This document shows positions 7,820-14,334 of a stretch of 39,738 nt of DNA, piece after piece. Position 1 is the stretch's first letter. Every line of letters begins with the position of its first letter. The DNA lies in the NCBI GenBank assembly GCA_023432465.1, contig JAEYUO010000102.1:1-39738 (forward strand), in the 5' to 3' direction. The position numbers were made by a program, and so were the translations under genes. The notes below the pieces were generated by a model. That model had not been told where the DNA came from. It ran no database searches and saw only the letters and a list, made by a program, of their open reading frames with translations. This DNA comes from Planctomycetota bacterium. GTDB lineage: Bacteria; Planctomycetota; Phycisphaerae; Phycisphaerales; UBA1924.

Positions 7820-8866
7820 TCAGTTCGGGCCGGCTGGCGACGCATAACCCGGCAGGCCGCGGCGGATGATCGCGGAGAACGCGGGGTCGTGGTCGTTTCC
7901 GGCGGCGGAATCGTTGATGCGGGAGCGGGCCTTGAGTTCATCGAATGGGAGAGTCTGGTCAAAGCCGCCAGCCCTGTAGACATACCGGTCCGAGTAGCCG
8001 CTGAACACAAGCTCGTAGGTGATGGGGACGGTGTCGCCGATCGCGCGGACGTGGTAGACGATGCCGTTGGTGCAGTTGTCGGTGAGGGCGTTGTACCACT
8101 TGGCCTGTCGGGAAAGTGCGTTCGCGCCCTGGAGATAGTCGAGCAGGATCTGGCGGGAGCGATCGGGCGTCGAGAGCGTGCGCATGATGTAGACATCCTC
8201 GCCTCGGTGGTTGGTCCGAAGCCCGACGACATCGCGTTCATCGGCAATGACGTAGTAGAGCTCGAACTGGCGGAAGAAGCCGGCGATCGTGGAGTAGGAC
8301 TCGGACTTCTCCTTGCGGACCTCGATGGAGATCGGCAGGAACGAGTACCCCCCCTCGGCTGCATCATCACGGAAGCGGAAGGAGATCATGGTGTGGGCGA
8401 TCGCCGGAGAGCCCCAGTAGACGAACATCAGGTCGTGGCCGTCGAGCTTGGAGAGGTCGAAGGTGCGGGTCTCCCAGCGTTCATCGAAGTCGGTCTCGGA
8501 GCGATAGAGAAAGTTGCGGACGTTCTCGATGGTGACGGTGTCGCCGACGATCGTCGCACGCGGGGGATTCGCGACATCGAGCTGCCAGTCGCGGGCCTGC
8601 GAAGGGGGAATGAGACGGAACCAGATGACCAGGGAGCACCACGCCAGGAGAAAGACCAGCGCGGCCTGCCATCGCGGACGGCGGAGCCTCGCTGCGAGAA
8701 CGAACACGGCGAGGGCGAAGAGAACGAACGCGACGGCGGCGGCATTCCGCAGCCAGGGCCAGGGCAGGTTGGAGTAGTGCAGCATCAGCACTGCCCATCC
8801 GGTGAGGATGAGGAGTACGCCGCTTGCCGCCAGCAGACCGAGACCGCCGAGCACTTTCCGCGCCAT
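7820..8866 (-). CDS. DUF4105 (Lnb N-terminal-like) membrane protein
   Basis: The C-terminal two thirds match the DUF4105/Lnb N-terminal periplasmic domain. The family pattern is visible in VRNFLYRSETDFDERWETR, HDLMFVYWGSPAIAHTMISF, FELYYVIADERDVVGLRTN and NALTDNCTNGIVYHVR. The last holds the conserved Asn-Cys near the supposed papain-like active site, and histidine lies in AHTMISF. Three hydrophobic segments (about 1-30, 38-62 and 68-88) anchor the protein, so the domain should face the periplasm. In other bacteria Lnb is an apolipoprotein-processing transacylase, but that activity requires its own C-terminal part and is not claimed here. The ATG at 8866 was chosen because the longer frame runs into fumC. 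The gene starts 25 bp after the fumC stop. Confidence 0.8.
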   Translation of the reverse strand: MARKVLGGLGLLAASGVLLILTGWAVLMLHYSNLPWPWLRNAAAVAFVLFALAVFVLAARLRRPRWQAALVFLLAWCSLVIWFRLIPPSQARDWQLDVANPPRATIVGDTVTIENVRNFLYRSETDFDERWETRTFDLSKLDGHDLMFVYWGSPAIAHTMISFRFRDDAAEGGYSFLPISIEVRKEKSESYSTIAGFFRQFELYYVIADERDVVGLRTNHRGEDVYIMRTLSTPDRSRQILLDYLQGANALSRQAKWYNALTDNCTNGIVYHVRAIGDTVPITYELVFSGYSDRYVYRAGGFDQTLPFDELKARSRINDSAAGNDHDPAFSAIIRRGLPGYASPAGPN

Positions 8867-8891
8867 GTGCAGAGCGTACCCGATGACGCAC

Positions 8892-10427
8892 TCAACCGCC
8901 CGCGCTGCCCTCGCCACCGGGGAGTGTCATCGACCAGGGGTCGAGGTAGGTGTCGATGTCCTCGCGGGTGATGGACTTGCCGTTGACATCCTTGGCGCCG
9001 ACGACGGTTTCGTAGGCGAGCTGGCGGACGGTTTTGCCCTGCTTAAAAGCGTCCTTGGCGAGCGCGGCGGACTTGTCGTAGCCGATGACGGGGACGAGGC
9101 TGGTGCACATGGCCAGCGAGCCTTCGATGAGGCCCTTGCAGCGTTCGAGGTCGGGCTGAAGCCCCCCACCGCCCCCACCCCCCCCGCTGCCCTCGGGGCC
9201 GTCCAGCAGGTTGTCGGTGAAGACATGGCAGGAGCGGGCGAGCAAGTGCGCCGAGTCGAGGACGTTCGCGGCCATCATCGGCATCGCAACGTTGAGGTCG
9301 AGCAGGGAGCCGATGCCCCCCACTCCGCCCATCATCACCGCCGTGTCGTTACCGATCACCTGGCACGCGGCCATGATGACCGCCTCGCAGATGACGGGGT
9401 TGACCTTGCCGGGCATGATCGAGGAGCCGGGCTGCACGGCGGGGAGGATGAGTTCGCCGATGCCGCAGCGCGGGCCGGAGCCGAGCCAGCGGATGTCGTT
9501 GGCAATCTTGGTGAGGCTGACGGCGATGGTGCGGAGGTGGGCGGAGGCCTCGACGAAGGCGTCCTTGGCGTGCTGAGCCTCGAAGTGGTTGACGGCCTCG
9601 CGGAAGTGGATGCCGGTGCGCTGGGTGAGCTCGGCGGCGACGAGCGAGCCGAACTGCTCGTGGGCGTTGATGCCCGTGCCGACGGCGGTGCCGCCGAGGG
9701 CGAGCTCGGAGAGGGTGTGGAGGGCGCGGTGTAGGCGTTCCTCGGCGTGGCGCATCTGCGAGGCGTAGCCGGAGAACTCCTGGCCGAGGCGGATGGGCGT
9801 GGCATCGGCGAGGTGGGTGCGGCCGATCTTGACGACCTTGTCCCACTGCTCGGCTTTGCGCTCGAGGGATTCGGCGATCTTCTTGACGGCGGGGAGAAGG
9901 TCGTTGTGGATGCTGATCGCCGCGGCGAGGTGCATCGCGGTGGGGAAGGTGTCGTTGGAGGACTGCCCCATGTTGACGTGGTCGTTGGGGTGGACACCGC
10001 CCTGCTTGATCCACTCGGGGTCCTTGGAGCGGCCGATGGGCTGGTGGCCGCGGACGCAGACGAGGTTGGCGATGACCTCGTTGGCGTTCATGTTGGTGGA
10101 GGTGCCGGAGCCGGTCTGGAAGATGTCGACCGGGAAGTGCGCGGCGAGGCCGCCGAAGGCGGGGAGGCCGTCCTGGATCTCGCGGCAGGCTTCGATGATC
10201 GCGTTGGTACGCTTGTCATCGAGGCGACCAAGGGAGTTGTTGACTGTGGCGCAGGCGGCCTTGAGCAGTCCGTAGGCCTTGATGACCTCGGCGGGGACGG
10301 GGCGGCCGGACATGGGGAAGTTGAGGACAGCACGCTGGGTGGAGGCGCCGTAGAGGGCGGAAGCGGGGACCTCCATGGGGCCCATGGTGTCTCTTTCGGT
10401 GCGGGTGGAGGGGGCGGTGGTGGTCAT
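8892..10427 (-). CDS. fumC: class II fumarate hydratase (fumarase C)
   Basis: The enzyme converts fumarate to L-malate in the TCA cycle as a cytosolic homotetramer without an iron-sulfur cluster. The superfamily signature GSSIMPGKVNP lies at 334-344, with TGSGTSTNMNANEV (about 105-118) and GQSSNDTFPTAMH (154-166) supplying the other active-site regions. The length is 511 residues against the usual 460-470. The excess comes from a short N-terminal tail and a 12-residue glycine insertion, P411-G422, placed exactly inside the usual DGLQPDLERC stretch. The insertion is in frame and should form a flexible loop away from the catalytic signature. No clear Shine-Dalgarno sequence precedes the start. 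The gene heads the minus-strand series that ends at dnaE2. Confidence 0.96.
   Translation of the reverse strand: MTTTAPSTRTERDTMGPMEVPASALYGASTQRAVLNFPMSGRPVPAEVIKAYGLLKAACATVNNSLGRLDDKRTNAIIEACREIQDGLPAFGGLAAHFPVDIFQTGSGTSTNMNANEVIANLVCVRGHQPIGRSKDPEWIKQGGVHPNDHVNMGQSSNDTFPTAMHLAAAISIHNDLLPAVKKIAESLERKAEQWDKVVKIGRTHLADATPIRLGQEFSGYASQMRHAEERLHRALHTLSELALGGTAVGTGINAHEQFGSLVAAELTQRTGIHFREAVNHFEAQHAKDAFVEASAHLRTIAVSLTKIANDIRWLGSGPRCGIGELILPAVQPGSSIMPGKVNPVICEAVIMAACQVIGNDTAVMMGGVGGIGSLLDLNVAMPMMAANVLDSAHLLARSCHVFTDNLLDGPEGSGGGGGGGGLQPDLERCKGLIEGSLAMCTSLVPVIGYDKSAALAKDAFKQGKTVRQLAYETVVGAKDVNGKSITREDIDTYLDPWSMTLPGGEGSAGG
9162..9197 (-). repeat. 36-bp G-rich in-frame insertion in fumC
   Basis: On the coding strand it encodes P-E-G-S followed by eight glycines (residues 411-422) and contains G8, G5 and further G runs. 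Removing 36 bp restores the normal fumarase sequence. It is 30/36 identical by hand alignment to a 36-bp insertion in apbE (34352-34387) that encodes P-D-G-S-G5-D-G-G, in the same reading frame relative to the element. Confidence 0.7.
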
Positions 10428-10450
10428 GGTGGAGGATAGGGAGGAGGAGA

Positions 10451-10483
10451 CTCGCGCAGAGGCGCGGAGACGCAGAGAGAAGA
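10451..10483. repeat. 8-nt-periodic interspersed repeat, copy A1 (forward)
   Basis: CTCG is followed by three 8-nt units, CGCAGAGG, CGCGGAGA and CGCAGAGA, then AGAAGAC. It lies between fumC and the GxxExxY gene. An inverted copy (11165-11196) lies on the other side of that gene, and further copies occur at 22957 and 23129. The rest of the gap (10428-10592) has no convincing gene. Confidence 0.75.
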
Positions 10484-10592
10484 CAAGATGGGAGGGGGAA
10501 TGGATGGGCGTGCAAGAGGCCGCGAATGAAGAGTGGAGATTGGAATGCAGACCCGGAGAAACGAAGTGAGGGGTAAGAGCTGGGGAAGAAAA

Positions 10593-10976
10593 CTACTCTG
10601 GCAGGCCGTTGACCACACGGAACAGGCCGTCCTTGAGAAGAGGCTGGCCGAAGTTGACCAGGAGGCCAAGCTGCAAACCGGTGAGCTTCAGGTGAGTCAG
10701 GAGTTGCTTGCGGTGGATCGGGGCGTTCTGCTCGACGGACTTGAGTTCGACGAGCACGAGGTCATCGACCAGGAGATCGGCACGGAACGCGTTGTCGAGC
10801 ACAATGCCATCCCAGATCACCGGGACAGGAACTTCGCGATGAACGATGTGACCTCGCTTTCGGAGCTCATGCTCTAGCACACGCGCGTAAACAGACTCGA
10901 GAAGTCCAGGGCCAAGAGTCTGGTGAATGCGGATCGCGGCGTCAACAATGCTTGCACTAACCTCGTTGTGAGTCAC
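10593..10976 (-). CDS. GxxExxY protein (PD-(D/E)XK-like, family TIGR04256)
   Basis: This 127-residue protein carries the defining motif as GLLESVY at residues 24-30, within an N-terminal helix (IVDAAIRIHQTLGPG). A nuclease-like core follows, with FRADLLVDDLVLVELKSVE matching the D...ExK arrangement of PD-(D/E)XK enzymes, and a family C-terminal strand LGLLVNFGQPLLKDG. No biochemical function is established for the family that I know of. Members often occur in many copies per genome in planctomycetes and verrucomicrobia. It stands alone between two intergenic stretches that hold periodic repeats in inverted orientation (10451, 11010, 11165). That suggests the gene and repeats travel or are maintained together. 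Confidence 0.9.
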   Translation of the reverse strand: MTHNEVSASIVDAAIRIHQTLGPGLLESVYARVLEHELRKRGHIVHREVPVPVIWDGIVLDNAFRADLLVDDLVLVELKSVEQNAPIHRKQLLTHLKLTGLQLGLLVNFGQPLLKDGLFRVVNGLPE

Positions 10977-11009
10977 TCGCGCTCACCTCCGGTGCACTTT
11001 CAGAATGGT

Positions 11010-11029
11010 CTCGCGCAAACGCAGAGAAT
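11010..11029. repeat. 8-nt-periodic repeat, truncated copy A2 (forward)
   Basis: CTCGCG, CAAA and CGCAGAGA resemble the start and end of copy A1 with about one unit missing from the middle. It lies just upstream of the GxxExxY gene start. The downstream AATGAAAAAGGAAC is purine-rich like the tail of A1. Confidence 0.55.
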
Positions 11030-11164
11030 GAAAAAGGAACCGGCGAGAAGGGGTGCTGGGATGCGAGGGGCAAGGAAAGGGCGAGGACTGAGCATGCGAT
11101 GTACCTGCAACTCCGCATCGAGCGTTTGTCCGCAGATGCCATTGTGGCTATGCCTGATTTACTC

Positions 11165-11196
11165 CTCCTCCGCGGCTCTGCGTCTCTGCGCGAGAC
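11165..11196. repeat. 8-nt-periodic interspersed repeat, copy A3 (inverted)
   Basis: On the minus strand this reads CTCG followed by CGCAGAGA, CGCAGAGC and CGCGGAGG. With the forward copy A1 it brackets the GxxExxY gene as a roughly 700-bp inverted-repeat unit. It ends just before the rny stop codon at 11203. Otherwise the 10977-11202 gap holds no supported gene. Confidence 0.7.
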
Positions 11197-11202
11197 ATGG
11201 CT

Positions 11203-12798
11203 TTACCTCGCGAACTCGACCGCGCGGGTTTCGCGAAGCACGGTGACGCGGATTTCGCCGGGGAAGGTCATCTCTTCGCTGACGCGCTTGGCGATGTTGA
11301 AGGCGATGAGCTGGGCCTCATCGTCCCCGACACGCTTGGCATCGACCATGACGCGGACCTCGCGGCCGGCCTGGATGGCGAAGGCCTCGGTCACGCCGGG
11401 CTGCTTGAGCGCGATGTCCTGGAGTTCGTTGAGGCGCTGGATGTACTTCTCCATGCTCTCGCGGCGTGCGCCGGGGCGTGCGGAGGAGACGGCATCCGCC
11501 GCCATGATGATCGGCGTATAAAAGGTCGTCGAGGGGATGTCGCCGTGGTGGCCGCCGATGACGTTGAGGATGGGCTCCTTCTCGCCGTACTGCTTGGCGA
11601 AGTCCATGCCGATCTTGGGGTGGCCGCCCTCCATCTCGTGGTCCATCGCCTTGCCGATGTCGTGCAGGAAGCCGGCGCGGCGGGCGATTGTGCCGTCGAG
11701 ACCGAGCTGCTCGGCGATGATCTGCGAGAGGTAGGCGACCTCCATCGAGTGGCGGAGCACGTTCTGGCCGTATGACGTACGGAAGCTGAGCTTGCCCATG
11801 GCCTCGACGACCTTGGGATGCAGGCCGCGGAGGTTGACTTCGAGGACGGCATCCTTGCCGGCCTTGAGCACCTTCTCGTTCATCTCGGACTTGACTTTCT
11901 CGACGACTTCCTCGATGCGGGAGGGGTGCATGCGGCCATCGGCGATGAGGCGGTTGAGGGACTCGACGGCGATGGCCTGGCGGATCTTGTCGAAGCAGGA
12001 GACGACGATGACGCCGGGGGTGTCATCGACGATGATGTCGACGCCGGTGGCTTTCTCGATGGCCCGGATGTTGCGACCCTCACGGCCGATGATGCGGCCC
12101 TTCATGTCGTCAGACGGGATGGGGACAGCGCGGACGGTCGCTTCGGCGGTGTGCTCGGTCGCATAGCGCTGGACGGCCATCAGCGTGATTTCCTGGGCCT
12201 TGGTCTTGGCTTCGTTCTGGGCCTCTTCGACGACCTTGTGGACGACCTTGGCCATCTCGAGCCGGGATTCCTCCTCAACGCGGATGAGCAGTTCGCGCCG
12301 GGCTTCTTCGACGGACATGCCGGCGAGGTGGAGCAGCTTGTCCTTCTGCTGCTGGAGGACAACCTCGACCTCCTCGTTCCGCTTGGCCAGGAGGGCATCG
12401 CGCTCCTTGAGCTGCTCCTGCTGCTTGGTGAGGTGTTCTTCCTTGGCGGTGAGGGTGTCGAGCTTCTTGTCGAGGAGGTCTTCGCGCTTGGTGAGGCGTT
12501 TCTCGCCCTCGCGGAGCTCCTTGCGGCCCTCTTCGAGCTCGGCATCGAGGGCGGCACGCTTGTCGAGGGCGAGCTTCTCGGCTTCGACGCGGGAGCGTTC
12601 GACAATGGCCCGCGCCTCATCCTTGGCCTTGTCCTCGGTCTGGCGGGCCTGCTCTCTGGCGGCTGCAAGGGTTTGGCCGCGGATGGTTCCGAGGATGAGG
12701 AAGCCGCCGATGAAGCCCAGGACGAGGGCGCCCGCGGCGATGCCGATGACGGCGCCGGTACCGAGCTCGGCGAGTGTGAGGATCAGTGAACCGTCCAT
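11203..12798 (-). CDS. rny: ribonuclease Y
   Basis: RNase Y is a membrane-anchored endoribonuclease that starts mRNA decay. All family parts are present over 531 residues: an N-terminal membrane helix (about 14-38), a long charged coiled coil (about 40-205), a KH RNA-binding domain with GRIIGREGRNIRAIE (234-248), and an HD domain with the metal-binding HD pair in FLHDIGKAMDHE (H379-D380) and GGHHGDIPS. The ATG at 12798 has AGAAGGGA seven bases upstream, but this ribosome site is folded into a 6-bp hairpin (12803-12819). A strong promoter-like sequence 470 bp upstream suggests a long structured leader, so control of its own mRNA is conceivable. The PilZ gene lies upstream on the same strand. 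Confidence 0.97.
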   Translation of the reverse strand: MDGSLILTLAELGTGAVIGIAAGALVLGFIGGFLILGTIRGQTLAAAREQARQTEDKAKDEARAIVERSRVEAEKLALDKRAALDAELEEGRKELREGEKRLTKREDLLDKKLDTLTAKEEHLTKQQEQLKERDALLAKRNEEVEVVLQQQKDKLLHLAGMSVEEARRELLIRVEEESRLEMAKVVHKVVEEAQNEAKTKAQEITLMAVQRYATEHTAEATVRAVPIPSDDMKGRIIGREGRNIRAIEKATGVDIIVDDTPGVIVVSCFDKIRQAIAVESLNRLIADGRMHPSRIEEVVEKVKSEMNEKVLKAGKDAVLEVNLRGLHPKVVEAMGKLSFRTSYGQNVLRHSMEVAYLSQIIAEQLGLDGTIARRAGFLHDIGKAMDHEMEGGHPKIGMDFAKQYGEKEPILNVIGGHHGDIPSTTFYTPIIMAADAVSSARPGARRESMEKYIQRLNELQDIALKQPGVTEAFAIQAGREVRVMVDAKRVGDDEAQLIAFNIAKRVSEEMTFPGEIRVTVLRETRAVEFAR

Positions 12799-12802
12799 GC
12801 GG

Positions 12803-12900
12803 GCGTCCCTTCTGGACGCGCGGCGCTCGTGCCGTCGCGTCGTATTGCGACGGTCGGCGCGGGGAATGGAGAACCTCCGGCCTGTCTCAGGCAGACAGGC
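12803..12900 (-). promoter_or_regulatory. three hairpins in the rny 5' leader
   Basis: Perfect stems occur at 12803-12819 (6 bp, GCGTCC/GGACGC), 12832-12853 (7 bp, CCGTCGC/GCGACGG) and 12880-12900 (8 bp, GCCTGTCT/AGACAGGC). The one nearest the gene holds the Shine-Dalgarno AGAAGGGA in its loop and 3' arm, so it could limit ribosome access. More GC-rich stems occur at 13085-13110 and 13205-13221. The remainder of the 497-bp gap 12799-13295 shows no convincing gene. Confidence 0.5.
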
Positions 12901-13270
12901 GTCGGCTGCTCAGCAGCGGATCGGGATGCTCAGTCCGCGGGATGGATCAGGAAGTATGGCGGAAGTGCTGATCGCGCTGGCCGTTGTGATGCGGATGCGA
13001 TCATGTCCGGAACGACTTCAATGGCCCTCTGATCTGCGGAACGGTGTGAAGAACGGATCACGCTGAGCACTCTCGATCTATGCCGGCGGGTGCGCCCGCA
13101 AGGCGGGTCGCAACAACCGGGCGTGGCCCGTTGCGCTCCGACCGTGCGCCGATCATGGCGAACGGGAGGGAGTGCGCGGGGCCGCGCTGAACAGCCGGGG
13201 GGTCCTCCGGAAACTCCGGAGCCAACCGACAGTGAACAATCCCCGGGGGCATCGCCACCGGGAGAGTCAT

Positions 13271-13299
13271 ATTTAACCAGATACTTGCCGAACGGTCAA
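13271..13299 (-). promoter_or_regulatory. rny: sigma70-like promoter for rny
   Basis: On the minus strand TTGACC (13294-13299) and TTAAAT (13271-13276) are separated by exactly 17 bases. The -35 overlaps the stop codon of the PilZ gene. The predicted start near 13264 would give rny a leader of about 465 nt. This is one of the best promoter matches I found in the window. Confidence 0.55.
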
Positions 13300-14180
13300 G
13301 CGGCGCGCGAGGAGGTTCTGGCTTGGCGGCGTTGGAGTTCGTCCATGTACTGGGCGAACAGTTCCGCAACAAACTGGCGGTGCGCCGGGTTGGCAGCAAA
13401 GTCGAACGCCACGCCGATGTACAGGGACTGGGTGGAGTCCATGTGGGTGTGGGCGATTCGGCCGGTCACGGCGACAGGCTCGGGGATGATCGGGCGGAGG
13501 TCCATCCGGAGCCAGAGGAATGAGCGACTGGTCGCGGTCTGGATGTCCTCGTGATTGACGAGGATTCCCAGTCCACCGCCGGAAATGTTCAGCATCCGTC
13601 CAGTGAACGTCGGGCCGACATCGGGCAGGAGTAGGGATTCGGTCGACTCACCTTGTATGGGGGGGCGGCCGCCTTCGAGTGCATCCACGATGCGCACGCG
13701 ATTGGCGGTTTCGGCGGCGACGACGCTGAGGGGATCAAACAGCGGCCAGGCCTGAACGGACGGCAGGCGGAGCTCGGCGGTGGAGATGCGGAAGAACGAG
13801 CGGCGGGTGCATCGCTCGACCTTGTCGGGCATGGTGAGGATGAGCTGGCCGGGGTGGCCGCCGTGTCCGGGTTTGGCCGCGATGGTGCGTGTGAGGAACA
13901 TCCAGCGGTTCTGGCCGATGGTCATCGCGCCGATGAGCTCGATGCCGGGCCTGAGCGGGACGCTATCGCCGAAGGCCGCGGGGGGCTCCACGGCGATGGC
14001 GTCGTCGTTGAGCGCGACGATTTTGACTCGCCACACGACATCTCCGCCGGACTGCTCGATCGAGTCGGCATCATCGCCGTTCTGAGCGTGGCGGATGGAA
14101 ATCTCCAGCGCGCCGCCTCGCTCGTGAAGCTTGTAGAGCTGGTCCTTCCACTGTTCGGTTCTGGATCGTGAGGCCGGCAC
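13296..14180 (-). CDS. PilZ-domain protein, probable c-di-GMP receptor
   Basis: The C-terminal part carries both halves of the PilZ c-di-GMP binding signature: RRSFFR (RxxxR) and, about 85 residues later, NISGGGLGI ((D/N)xSxxG). The preceding domain (MTIGQNRWMFLTRT) resembles the YcgR-type N-terminal beta domain, so the layout is YcgR-N plus PilZ. Such proteins translate c-di-GMP levels into changes in motility, polysaccharide or transcription; no target is visible here. The start chosen is GTG at 14180, which has AGAGGA seven bases upstream, giving 294 residues. An ATG at 14264 in the same frame has an Arg/Pro-rich extension and is less likely. It follows the DUF58-transglutaminase pair on the same strand. 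Confidence 0.85.
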   Translation of the reverse strand: MPASRSRTEQWKDQLYKLHERGGALEISIRHAQNGDDADSIEQSGGDVVWRVKIVALNDDAIAVEPPAAFGDSVPLRPGIELIGAMTIGQNRWMFLTRTIAAKPGHGGHPGQLILTMPDKVERCTRRSFFRISTAELRLPSVQAWPLFDPLSVVAAETANRVRIVDALEGGRPPIQGESTESLLLPDVGPTFTGRMLNISGGGLGILVNHEDIQTATSRSFLWLRMDLRPIIPEPVAVTGRIAHTHMDSTQSLYIGVAFDFAANPAHRQFVAELFAQYMDELQRRQARTSSRAA

Positions 14181-14334
14181 GGATTGGTCCTCTCGAATCG
14201 GTCTTTGGGTCAGGATCGGGCTGCGCTGCCGAGACACACAAACGGGGCGCGGGCGAGGGCGCATCGGCCATGCGCGACCGTGGCGCAGGGCGGCGAGGGG
14301 CCGGAAGGGGGATCGGCCCGGCGCGGGCGGGTGG

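Noticed and set aside
7466..8971. 501-codon plus-strand frame across mgtE and the DUF4105 gene
   Set aside because: Runs antisense through two clear genes and the gap between them; no recognisable protein.
10957..11142. 61-codon minus-strand frame with a signal-peptide-like start
   Set aside because: It includes repeat copy A2 and overlaps the GxxExxY promoter region; the hydrophobic stretch is probably chance.
11818..12789. 323-codon plus-strand frame inside rny
   Set aside because: Antisense of the coiled coil and KH region; Leu/Gly/Asp bias is the complement of the real gene.
13085..13110. small RNA gene in the rny leader
   Set aside because: GC-rich alternating stems can arise from composition; no separate promoter or terminator is visible.
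13058..13252. 64-codon minus-strand frame in the rny leader
   Set aside because: Only a poor ribosome site (GGTGG two bases before the ATG) and no recognisable features; kept only as a possible leader peptide in the rny finding.
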